From: Solirubrobacteraceae bacterium
GTDB lineage: Bacteria; Actinomycetota; Thermoleophilia; Solirubrobacterales; Solirubrobacteraceae
Reading direction: 5' to 3'
NCBI GenBank assembly: GCA_017882455.1
Contig: JADGPL010000024.1
Coordinates: forward strand, 1-45,362
DNA: 45,362 nt
Shown: positions 34,335 through 41,166 of the stretch, one piece after another
How the letters are laid out: every line of letters starts with the position of its first letter
How positions within the stretch are numbered: position 1 is the first letter of the stretch
Notes under the pieces: model-generated
Told to the model about the DNA's origin: nothing
The model's input: only the letters and a program-made list of their open reading frames with translations
The model's database searches: none
Position numbers and translations under genes: made by a program

Positions 34335-34540
34335 TGGATTCCCTTAGCGATCAACATGTTCATCGCCGAGCCAAACAGCTCGTCGGCCGTCGTGACCTCC
34401 AACCGCAAATTGAGGTTGGCGTCTTCGAGCTCGTGGCACTCCCGCTGCACGCGCTCAACCTCTCGGCGGAGGTGTTCGTTTTCGGCGGCAAGATCACGGT
34501 GTTGCCGCCGGGCGAGAACGAACTGCTGGCGCCTATTCAT
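34331..34540 (-). CDS. 69-residue coiled-coil protein
   Basis: MNRRQQFVLARRQHRDLAAE followed by heptad-like NEHLRREVERVQRECHELED and ANLNLRLEV. Mostly one amphipathic helix, with no membrane segment. It overlaps both neighbours by ATGA. Probably a partner of the adjacent membrane proteins. Confidence 0.65.
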   Translation of the reverse strand: MNRRQQFVLARRQHRDLAAENEHLRREVERVQRECHELEDANLNLRLEVTTADELFGSAMNMLIAKGIQ

Positions 34541-34821
34541 CGCTCGCCCCTCCCGTTTGCTATGGCGCGCAGCTCCCGCTCAGAGCGCTGGCGGATCGCC
34601 ACGATCTCCCTGATAGCGGCGGTGCGCTCGATGGCGACACGCCTAAGCTCTTTCTGCGCGGCGGAGTCGAGATGCCGCCGCTGCCCGAGCTCTATAGCCT
34701 TGCGGCCTGTGAACATGAGCCCGCTGTACAGGAGGATCACGGGCAGGATCAGCGTGAGGCCAACGAGCGCCATGATGCTGAGCACGAAGCCCACCACTGG
34801 GTCGGTGTCGGTGCCGCTCAT
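34537..34821 (-). CDS. 94-residue membrane protein with charged tail
   Basis: ATG 34821 overlaps the stop of the upstream gene (ATGA). An N-terminal hydrophobic region PVVGFVLSIMALVGLTLILP and VILLYSGLMF (residues about 8-37) gives one long or two short membrane spans. A basic helical tail follows (GQRRHLDSAAQKELRRVAIE...). I reject a longer upstream reading because it is arginine-rich and overlaps the preceding gene in another frame. No family recognised. Confidence 0.7.
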   Translation of the reverse strand: MSGTDTDPVVGFVLSIMALVGLTLILPVILLYSGLMFTGRKAIELGQRRHLDSAAQKELRRVAIERTAAIREIVAIRQRSERELRAIANGRGER

Positions 34822-35156
34822 GAGCCAAGCCGCCGGTTTAGGGCGTCGATACGGCCGCCGATGGCGCGTATGTCTCGCTCGGCTACATAGTCGATAGCGG
34901 CGATGCCGTCGGGGTGCTGCTCGATGAGAAACCGCCGGTACTCGACCAGGCTGGCGACGGATGACATGGCGACGTGCCCGGTCGCCTCCAACGCGGCGAT
35001 CTTCGCCTGCTCGACTACTTCGGCGGCTTGAACGTGGGCCAGCTCCAAGCTGGTGCTCGCCTGCAGGCCGCGGAGGTTCTTGACCAGGTTTCGATCCTCG
35101 CGGGTTTGGATGGCGCCGTCGAACATGCGGACGGCGGGGAGATGGGGGTTCGTCAC
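34818..35156 (-). CDS. 112-residue helical protein, first gene of the transfer operon
   Basis: GTG 35156 with AAAAGGAG 4 nt upstream. The sequence MTNPHLPAVRMFDGAIQTREDRNLVKNLRGLQ... VEQAKIAALEATGHVAMSSVASLVEYRRFL looks all-helical and soluble. It opens the reverse-strand operon, facing the gene at 35225 across a 68-nt promoter region. Function unknown. Confidence 0.7.
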   Translation of the reverse strand: MTNPHLPAVRMFDGAIQTREDRNLVKNLRGLQASTSLELAHVQAAEVVEQAKIAALEATGHVAMSSVASLVEYRRFLIEQHPDGIAAIDYVAERDIRAIGGRIDALNRRLGS

Positions 35157-35183
35157 GGTGCTCCTTTTCTCGATTCAACAGAA

Positions 35184-35197
35184 GATGTGGCAACATC
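35184..35197. promoter_or_regulatory. 14-bp palindrome in the divergent promoter
   Basis: GATGT-GGCA-ACATC, midway between the starts of the transfer operon (35156, -) and the gene at 35225 (+). A good position for an operator acting on both. Confidence 0.5.
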
Positions 35198-35224
35198 AAT
35201 CAGAGCGCACAATCTGACTCCCGA

Positions 35225-36328
35225 GTGCCAAGAAAAAGCCAAACCGAAACTGCCAAAAAAATGACAAAGACCACAGTCGGCCATGCCGAGGAACTGCGCC
35301 GCGAGCTGGGCTATCTTGCCCGACGCGACGTCCACGACTTCGATCCCAGCGCCACTCCGCGTCTCTGCGAGGCGGTTCTACGGCTAAGCGCGAAGCCGGA
35401 GCCTTGTACCCGCCAAGATGTGCGCCGCGCTATCGAGGCGGGAATCCGAGTCGCAGCAGGCGGGAACGACGACGTGGTGACGCTCGGCGAATGGGTGTTC
35501 GGCATACCCGCGGAGGCTCACCGAGACAAACTGACCGGCCGTCAGGTAACGGTTGGCGGGACGATCGGTCGAAGCATGAGTTCGATCCGCCAGACAGACC
35601 AACCGAAACTCATAGACAAGCTTGTCCGCTTCCTCTTGGAGCAACCCGCCGGGCTTTTCTGTGAGCCAGATCGCACGCCAGCCCGGTTGCGCGATAGCGA
35701 ATCGGACTACAAGGTTCGGCGCGTAGCCTTGACTGTTGACCTCAACCCGATGAACCAGCAATTTAGCCGAGCGACGATCGAGGTTGAAATCGAGGCGCTA
35801 CAGCCGGTCGAGTTCTTCCGGCACTCGACTACGCTGGCGATGTTTGACGGGATAACGGTCCGCTCCGGAGACGGCCGAGTGAAACTACTGCCGGTTGGGC
35901 ACCCCATGCGGCCTACCCGTGATAAGGGCGGCTTCAGGCTCGACCCGCCATGCTCGCCGGGAGAGCGGTACGTCGTCCGCTTGCGGCACCGCAATATTTC
36001 AACGGCTGATTTTCTTGGGCCGTTGCAGCGCGGTGAGGTAGTTGGGCCGAACGTCGAGACGATCGAGCTTCGACTTAGAACACCGGCGCGCTGGGACTAT
36101 CACCCGCTGTGGTATGAGAGCGATGGATTCTCCATCTTGGACCAGGGAAAGTTGCCGCAAGCCCACATTGGGGCGAGAGTGCAGGAGTTTGCTTGCGTTA
36201 TCTCAGACCCGAGTCCGGGTCGGATGTATGGCATACACCTAGATCCACCATCCGTCGAACGATTTGGCGAATACTGCCACGAGTATGCTTCTCGGCGATC
36301 AAAACGGCACAGCTTGACAACCGCCTAG
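35225..36328 (+). CDS. 367-residue protein divergent from the transfer operon, unknown
   Basis: GTG 35225 is used; ATG 35261 removes 12 Lys/Thr-rich residues. Neither has a clear ribosome binding site. The N-terminal third (about 20-140) is helical with WVFGIPAEAHRDKLTGRQ, which may be an HTH-like domain. The rest is beta-rich and contains many aromatic residues (FFRHSTTLAMFDGI, RWDYHPLWYESDGFS). No catalytic motif recognised. GC content is clearly below the chromosomal genes, as for other element genes. Position suggests a regulator of transfer or a cargo gene. Confidence 0.65.
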   Translation: MPRKSQTETAKKMTKTTVGHAEELRRELGYLARRDVHDFDPSATPRLCEAVLRLSAKPEPCTRQDVRRAIEAGIRVAAGGNDDVVTLGEWVFGIPAEAHRDKLTGRQVTVGGTIGRSMSSIRQTDQPKLIDKLVRFLLEQPAGLFCEPDRTPARLRDSESDYKVRRVALTVDLNPMNQQFSRATIEVEIEALQPVEFFRHSTTLAMFDGITVRSGDGRVKLLPVGHPMRPTRDKGGFRLDPPCSPGERYVVRLRHRNISTADFLGPLQRGEVVGPNVETIELRLRTPARWDYHPLWYESDGFSILDQGKLPQAHIGARVQEFACVISDPSPGRMYGIHLDPPSVERFGEYCHEYASRRSKRHSLTTA

Positions 36329-36365
36329 TTTTCGTGGTTTATAGAGGGAGTGACTAGGAGCGCTT

Positions 36366-36425
36366 GACGGTTGCAGTCCTGACTCCGTCTGCTTGCACAG
36401 CAGGCGAGGTCTTTCTGCAACCGTC
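36366..36425. other. 60-nt nested stem-loop upstream of the gene at 36440
   Basis: Outer arms GACGGTTGCAG (36366-36376) and CTGCAACCGTC (36415-36425) are exact reverse complements. Inside is a second hairpin, CTGCT (36389-36393) and AGCAG (36399-36403). The structure ends 1 nt before the AAAGGAG of the next gene. It may be a structured leader, a terminator, or a protein-binding site such as an origin of transfer. Confidence 0.5.
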
Positions 36426-36439
36426 GAAAGGAGCCTCCT

Positions 36440-36808
36440 GTGCAGTCGCCTCTGATGTGGGCCGCTAGGCGGTCAGAATTGATTAGTAACGCGTATCAGG
36501 ATTCGGCCAATTGGATCGAGCGCAAGGGCCGCGAAAGCCCCCGGGCTCAACGCATCCTTATCTCAGTCCGTGAACGCCTCGCCGGATTTACGTCGGAGCG
36601 CTCGTGGAACGAGCTCTACTACTGCGCACAAGCCGTCGCCCGTTACAAGCACGGGCACGCGGCTCTGAACGAGACAGTCGTAAACCCGAAAGGAATCTTT
36701 GCTCGGGGTCACGCCGAAGAACTACTCGCGGCCTTCTCCGACAAGGAGTGGGCAGAGATCGAAAACCAAGCTGACCGCTTCTATCTCGTGCATCCCGACG
36801 GGTACTGA
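36440..36808 (+). CDS. 122-residue protein, unknown
   Basis: GTG 36440 follows AAAGGAG (36427-36433) by 6 nt. The sequence MQSPLMWAARRSELISNAYQ ... RILISVRERLAGFTSERSWNELYYCAQAVARYKHGHAAL is helical and soluble. No family recognised. It ends before a strong bidirectional hairpin. Confidence 0.65.
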   Translation: MQSPLMWAARRSELISNAYQDSANWIERKGRESPRAQRILISVRERLAGFTSERSWNELYYCAQAVARYKHGHAALNETVVNPKGIFARGHAEELLAAFSDKEWAEIENQADRFYLVHPDGY

Positions 36809-36824
36809 CGCCCTGGCGTCCTAA

Positions 36825-36854
36825 CCCCGATGAGCCTTCATTGGCTCATCGGGG
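36825..36854. terminator. bidirectional terminator
   Basis: CCCCGATGAGCC (36825-36836), loop TTCATT, GGCTCATCGGGG (36843-36854). A perfect 12-bp stem with a 6-nt loop between convergent genes. Confidence 0.8.
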
Positions 36855-36881
36855 GCACCCCCCGCAATCATCTCCTCAAAT

Positions 36882-37466
36882 CTAGTTCAGCTGAAGCGTC
36901 TTGTTCAGCGTGCATCTGACGCTCGCGGTATCGGTGCTTTCGGGTACTTCCCACTCGGCGTCATACAGGTGGGGTTCTTCGTAGCCCATCCCGATATGCG
37001 AGCCGGATGAGTCGGGTGCGTTTGAGCCTTCGTCCCAGCCGTCCACGATTGGGACGTTTTTGCGTGCGCCCCCTGGGTTCCATGAGCCGCTGTTTGGCCC
37101 TTTGCATTCGACTTGCACCTCGAAATCAGATGGCGTGGGCGGCGTCCGGTCGCTTGTCTGACTCGCCATGCTCACCCGCACCATCATCTTGTCGAATCCC
37201 GGTGGGGAGCTGCCGGCGCCGGGGAATCCTTCCGGGCTCTTGGTGATGCTGACAAGCTGCGCGGTGAACGGCCAGGGGCCGTCCTTCCAATGCACCACCG
37301 GATACGTTGAGTTCGTGGGTGCTGGCGGTGTGGTCTGTGTCGTCGTGCTGCCGGCCTGCGACGTAGCTCTCGCGTTCGGACTCGGGATCGTCACGGTCTG
37401 CTGGCTGGAGCCGCATCCAGACAGTGCAGCCAAAGTCGCGACCAGAGCAAAGCCTTTCGTTCTCAT
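36882..37466 (-). CDS. lipoprotein
   Basis: Encodes 194 residues. ATG 37466 overlaps the upstream gene's stop (ATGA). The signal sequence MRTKGFALVATLAALSGCGSS contains a lipobox LSGC with Cys18. A Thr/Ser/Pro-rich linker (about 24-52) leads to a beta-rich domain with two cysteines (VQVECKGP and VRCTLNK). It is anchored on the outer face of the membrane. No known family recognised. It is co-transcribed with the secreted protein upstream. Confidence 0.75.
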   Translation of the reverse strand: MRTKGFALVATLAALSGCGSSQQTVTIPSPNARATSQAGSTTTQTTPPAPTNSTYPVVHWKDGPWPFTAQLVSITKSPEGFPGAGSSPPGFDKMMVRVSMASQTSDRTPPTPSDFEVQVECKGPNSGSWNPGGARKNVPIVDGWDEGSNAPDSSGSHIGMGYEEPHLYDAEWEVPESTDTASVRCTLNKTLQLN

Positions 37467-37996
37467 CCGGCTATTCGCGCCGCCGTCAGGACCTCGTGGA
37501 CAACTACCCGGCCGTCGCGTTCTCCACAGATCGGCCCGCAGCGATCCTTGATCGCGACGACGACGTTGCGGCCTCCCCGTGGGTCGTGGGAGTCCAGAAG
37601 CGTTTCGAGCGTCACGGGCTTTTCGAGCACCTTCGTGCCTTCGACCAAGCGGGAGTATTCATCCGTCACCCAGACATGGAACGCGCACATATGCGTCCCG
37701 TTCAGGGCGCGCCATGTGTATGACCGCCGGAGTGGTGTGGTGTGTTCGTTGTTGCCGCGTGGTAGTTCGTGGTGCTTCCAGTAGAAGTAGGAGGTGTCGC
37801 CGAGCAGTCGTTCCCACGGGCTTGTTCGTGGCTGGCCCCAATACGCTTCGTATGGGTGGGCGCAGCTTGAGCCCTTGAGCGTCGACGCCTGGGCGTGGCT
37901 CGTCCGAGCGGCCTGGGCGGAGAGAGCGCCAAGACCGACCGAAGCGGCTACCGCACCAGCGGCAAGTAGACGTCCCCAACGGCGGTGTCTTCCCAT
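37463..37996 (-). CDS. secreted protein, partner of the lipoprotein
   Basis: Encodes 177 residues from ATG 37996 with AAAGGAC upstream. A longer frame reaches 38257 but crosses the XRE promoter and gene start. A signal peptide (MGRHRRWGRLLAAGAVAASVGLGALSAQA) is clear. The mature part has four cysteines (SCAHPYEAYWG, MCAFHVWV, RCGPICGER). No family recognised. It forms a two-gene operon with the lipoprotein and is divergent from the XRE regulator. Confidence 0.72.
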   Translation of the reverse strand: MGRHRRWGRLLAAGAVAASVGLGALSAQAARTSHAQASTLKGSSCAHPYEAYWGQPRTSPWERLLGDTSYFYWKHHELPRGNNEHTTPLRRSYTWRALNGTHMCAFHVWVTDEYSRLVEGTKVLEKPVTLETLLDSHDPRGGRNVVVAIKDRCGPICGERDGRVVVHEVLTAARIAG

Positions 37997-38049
37997 TTGT
38001 CGTCCTTTCCCAGCATCGACGGTGTCCAAAGGCTGGGATTGTGTCATAG

Positions 38050-38076
38050 CACGGCATCCCGTGTTTTGCACAACAC
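38050..38076. promoter_or_regulatory. two overlapping inverted repeats between XRE gene and secreted-protein operon
   Basis: CACGG-CATC-CCGTG (38050-38063) and GTGTT-TTGCAC-AACAC (38061-38076). They lie in the divergent promoter region and are likely operators for the XRE protein. Confidence 0.5.
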
Positions 38077-38114
38077 CACAAGGAAGGTAAGCAGGGGACC
38101 GGTAGACCAAGGGG

Positions 38115-38468
38115 ATGCCTGCTCGACGCCCCGCCTCCCAAGCCCAACGTGCCGTGGCCTTCGGCGAACGCATCCGCTCCCTTCGCCGCGTAAAGAAGCT
38201 CAAGCAGCGAGAGGTCGCAGAGCTTCTCCCGATGAGTGCCGGCCACCTCTCGCGCATCGAGACCGGCGACTACGGCCCGCCCAGCGATGAGGTCATCGAG
38301 CGGCTGGCCGAGGTGCTCGACGCCGACCGGCTCGAGCTGATGCGTATCGCTGGCCGCGAGGCAGGAAGTGGAGCGTTCGAGCGGCGGGTCTTGAGCGAGC
38401 TCGCCGCGATCCGAAGCGGCGTGGAGCGCATCGAGGCATCGGTGGCCGGTCGCCGTAAGCCCCGCTGA
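38115..38468 (+). CDS. XRE-type helix-turn-helix regulator
   Basis: Encodes 117 residues from ATG 38115, with AAGGGG directly upstream. The Cro/C1-type HTH spans about residues 17-72: FGERIRSLRRVKKLKQREVAELLPMSAGHLSRIETGDYGPPSDEVIERLAEVLD (partly quoted as evidence of QREVAELLPMS and HLSRIETG). A short helical tail (VERIEASVAGRRKPR) may dimerise. It is probably autoregulated and controls the divergent secreted-protein operon. Confidence 0.9.
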   Translation: MPARRPASQAQRAVAFGERIRSLRRVKKLKQREVAELLPMSAGHLSRIETGDYGPPSDEVIERLAEVLDADRLELMRIAGREAGSGAFERRVLSELAAIRSGVERIEASVAGRRKPR

Positions 38469-38491
38469 TTCGGGCGGGCTGCCGTCCCGGC

Positions 38492-38528
38492 CCACAGGTT
38501 GACCACGCCGGCGCCTCGCCCCTACGGT
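38492..38528 (+). promoter_or_regulatory. promoter of winged-helix gene 1
   Basis: CCACAGGTTGAC (38492-38503) contains TTGACC as -35. After 18 nt comes TACGGT (38523-38528). The same layout recurs before gene 2. Confidence 0.45.
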
Positions 38529-38608
38529 GGACGGCCCGTCGAACCGTCCCGGTCCTGGGCCTTTGCGCCTATGCCTGAGACACGCACCTGGAGGTGGCCT
38601 GCGCCCTC

Positions 38609-38863
38609 ATGTCAACCGAGATCCCCGTCGAATATGCCGACGTCCCAGAGAACTTCCAGCGCCAGGTGCTGGAGCTGGTGATTTGGGCCGGTGAGAAGTG
38701 GTACACGATCCTTCAGCTTGCCGAACACGTCGGCGACCTGATTGACGCTCTCGACGCTATGCAAGCCCTCTCTGATGCCGGGCTCATCCACCGCCAGGGC
38801 AACTACGTTTTTCCAACCCGCGCCGCCATCCACCTCCACGACCTGTTCGGCGCGACTTGGTAG
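38609..38863 (+). CDS. winged-helix-like protein 1
   Basis: Encodes 84 residues from ATG 38609; GTG 38594 in frame would add 5. The region WYTILQLAEHVGDLIDALDAMQALSDAGLIHRQGNYVFPTRAAI fits a winged helix (helix-turn-helix followed by a beta wing). It is paralogous to the gene at 39013: both end AG[LI]IHR...[VI]F.[TS]RAA. Function unknown; probably DNA binding. Confidence 0.7.
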   Translation: MSTEIPVEYADVPENFQRQVLELVIWAGEKWYTILQLAEHVGDLIDALDAMQALSDAGLIHRQGNYVFPTRAAIHLHDLFGATW

Positions 38864-38898
38864 CCCCACGCCGAGCGAATCCCTCTCGCGTAGCAGCG

Positions 38899-38935
38899 CC
38901 ACAGGTTGACGACTCTCGGCCCTCAGCCCTAGCTT
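38899..38935 (+). promoter_or_regulatory. promoter of winged-helix gene 2
   Basis: CCACAGGTTGAC (38899-38910) with TTGACG as -35, 18 nt, TAGCTT (38930-38935). The -35 region is identical to that of gene 1 over 12 bases. Confidence 0.45.
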
Positions 38936-39012
38936 CGGCGGCTTCATACCAAAGCGGCCTCGGCACGGATTGAGCCCGCACCGAGGCCCGGACACGAGAG
39001 GTCGAAACTCCC

Positions 39013-39279
39013 ATGCCCGATGAGCAGCCTATCCCTGACCCCGCCGATCACTACCGTCAGCACGAACTGGAGATCATCTATCTCCTCACCGACCCCGACG
39101 ACAACCAGCCCCTATGGACGCTCGAGGACCTTGCCCGTGAGATGGACGAGCGCGACATCATGCCGTTCGTCCGTCGCCTGCAAGAGGCCGGGATCATCCA
39201 TCGCACCTCAGACGGCCACATCTTCGCCAGCCGCGCAGCCGTCCGCCAGGTCCAGATCGTCGGACACAACGTCTTCTAA
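39013..39279 (+). CDS. winged-helix-like protein 2
   Basis: Encodes 88 residues from ATG 39013. LWTLEDLAREMDERDIMPFVRRLQEAGIIHRTSDGHIFASRAAV aligns with the gene at 38609 over the whole HTH and wing. The two have diverged to about one third identity by eye, so the duplication is not recent at the protein level although the promoters stay alike. Function unknown. Confidence 0.7.
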   Translation: MPDEQPIPDPADHYRQHELEIIYLLTDPDDNQPLWTLEDLAREMDERDIMPFVRRLQEAGIIHRTSDGHIFASRAAVRQVQIVGHNVF

Positions 39280-39362
39280 GCCAATCGGCCCCACCACCAA
39301 CTGAGCCTCAGCCCGGCCGCGTCCCCAGGGTAGCGGCCGGGTCCACAATCGCGCAACCTGTC

Positions 39363-39383
39363 GCGCACCGGCACTTGTGCGAC
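39363..39383. repeat. hairpin repeat copy 1
   Basis: GCGCAC, 6 nt, then TTGTGCGAC; with the preceding TC it folds as TCGCGCA/TGTGCGA. A near copy lies at 44707-44727, and the right half recurs at 42803-42811. Confidence 0.45.
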
Positions 39384-39552
39384 GTGGCTGCCCGTCATGC
39401 CTGTCTCGCCTTACTCGCAAACTCGGCAGTATTCGCGAGCGCTGAGCCACGCCTCCGCCGCTACACGGGATAGGCTCAATTAGGTGGGCCGCAAGGGCGG
39501 ACTTGTCGGGAGAGATGCACATGTCGCATACTTGGGTTAGTTACACGCGAGG

Positions 39553-40287
39553 ATGACGATCTACGACGGACAATTCCAAATCCAATCGGCCGGGTACGAG
39601 GCTGGCCGACATGCCTATAGTGCCGAGACGATCGGTTGCGTCTCCGGATATCTGCCCAGTGAGGGCGATTTGCTTGATGTAGGTTGCGGAACCGGGCTCG
39701 GAACCAGACAGCTCGCTATATTGCGGCCAAAGTCACAAGTGATTGGGGTCGATGCCGACCTAGATATGTTGTCACGCGCTTTGGCGCATCGCTCACCAGC
39801 GTCCTACGTACTCTCAGACGTATCACGCTTGGCGTGGCCCACAGGGCGATTCGCGGCAGCCACAGCCTTTGGCGCGGCTCACTGGTTCTCGAATTACGCC
39901 TATCTAGAACTCAGTCGTGTCCTTGCGCGCGACGGGGTCTTTGTAGCCGTCACTCGTTCCGGAACCGATCCAGTCAAGACCGCTGTGCTGAGAGCCCTAA
40001 GCGTCCATGCGAGCACCAAGTTTGGTACTCGCACCGCTTCTTGGATTAGCAATGCCTCGCCAGCCAATTTCTCAAGGCTAGCCGAGATCGAACTCACAGA
40101 GGTCCTGTCCTATACGCCCGAATCTTTCGCTTCTTGGGTAACATCACTCGCTGCATGGAGCGAAGTCCCTCCGAACCACAGGTCAACCGCACTACAAGCG
40201 GCCTCCGCATGCTATCGAGCGGACCGCGTGATCAGCGTACACATAGCGGTATTCCGCAACTCGCGGGCTTCTGCTCTAGACATCTAA
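39553..40287 (+). CDS. SAM-dependent methyltransferase (class I)
   Basis: Encodes 244 residues from ATG 39553. SAM-binding motif I LLDVGCGTGLGTRQLA is at residues 40-55, acidic VIGVDADLDML follows, and then YVLSDVSRLAWPTGRFAAATAFGAAHWF, the pattern of small-molecule methyltransferases (ubiE/type 11). GC content and codon use are clearly lower than in the chromosome. First gene of a three-gene set; the sulfotransferase starts 6 nt downstream. Confidence 0.85.
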   Translation: MTIYDGQFQIQSAGYEAGRHAYSAETIGCVSGYLPSEGDLLDVGCGTGLGTRQLAILRPKSQVIGVDADLDMLSRALAHRSPASYVLSDVSRLAWPTGRFAAATAFGAAHWFSNYAYLELSRVLARDGVFVAVTRSGTDPVKTAVLRALSVHASTKFGTRTASWISNASPANFSRLAEIELTEVLSYTPESFASWVTSLAAWSEVPPNHRSTALQAASACYRADRVISVHIAVFRNSRASALDI

Positions 40288-40293
40288 CGCCAT

Positions 40294-41166
40294 ATGGGAC
40301 CTGAGCAGTTGGCTGAGCTAGCCCGGTGGCGGCTCCGCGATTTTGCTCCCGACGCGGCTTACCAAGCCGAATACCGCAGCTCGTCTCGCTTCATTGCCAT
40401 AGGGGGCGCGGGTCGATCAGGAACGACGCTCCTTAGACGAATGCTCGGATCCAGCCGCACTCTCGTTGACGGGCCAGAGTCGTATCTCCTCCTTCCCATT
40501 CCACTCAATCTTGATGAACTCGCCACACGTTACGAACTTCCTGCTGCATGTCTCCATGAGCTCGAAGCCGATAATCGCTGGGCTTCCGTTGACAGGTTTC
40601 AACAAATCATTACGCAACGCCAAGGTGAGGATCTGCGTTGGATCGACAAGACCGCACGCAACGTCCACTGTTTCACACATGTCCAGCAGCGGTTTCCCAA
40701 TGCGACCTACATCCACGTCGTACGCGACCCGCGAGATGTCGTGCTATCTCTGCGAACCCACCCGCGACTCTCCCGTCTCTGGGGTGACCCGAGACAAACG
40801 GGGTGGGAGCAACCTTGGGAGGCGTGCATAGATCGGTGGCGACTAGCGGTGGAGGACGCCGAGTTAGCCTCGAAACGTATTCCGCTCATCACGGTGCGGT
40901 ACGAGGATCTGGTGTATACGCCACGCGAGTCTCTGATATCCCTTGCATCGTCTGCCGACTTTCCCTTTGAGGAGTCGATGCTAAACCCCGCGCAGCGGCA
41001 AGCCAGCCCTAGGGAGGCGCGGTACATTCCAAACAACGGCCGCGCCCTGGAGGAAGTTACTACCACACGCGTGGGTCGCTGGAGGGAGGCCCTACCAATC
41101 GACATCCGGAGACAAATTGAAACCCAATTGGGCAGACAGATGGCCCTCTATGGATACGAGGTGTGA
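40294..41166 (+). CDS. PAPS-dependent sulfotransferase
   Basis: Encodes 290 residues. The 5'-phosphosulfate binding loop GGAGRSGTTLLRRML is at residues 37-51, and the 3'-phosphate binding region HVVRDPRDVVLSLRTHP is at about 142-158. This is the pattern of sulfotransferase family 3 enzymes that sulfate small molecules, carbohydrates or peptides. The end overlaps the next start (GTGA), so it is coupled to the dehydrogenase gene. Low GC like its neighbours. No PAPS synthesis genes are in the window. Confidence 0.85.
   Translation: MGPEQLAELARWRLRDFAPDAAYQAEYRSSSRFIAIGGAGRSGTTLLRRMLGSSRTLVDGPESYLLLPIPLNLDELATRYELPAACLHELEADNRWASVDRFQQIITQRQGEDLRWIDKTARNVHCFTHVQQRFPNATYIHVVRDPRDVVLSLRTHPRLSRLWGDPRQTGWEQPWEACIDRWRLAVEDAELASKRIPLITVRYEDLVYTPRESLISLASSADFPFEESMLNPAQRQASPREARYIPNNGRALEEVTTTRVGRWREALPIDIRRQIETQLGRQMALYGYEV

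Noticed and set aside
34822-35199. Long Arg-rich extension of the 94-residue membrane protein
   Set aside because: It overlaps the 112-residue gene out of frame; the ATGA start at 34821 explains the operon better.
37997-38257. N-terminal extension of the secreted protein to 38257
   Set aside because: It would overlap the XRE gene and its operators; ATG 37996 has a ribosome binding site and a proper signal peptide.
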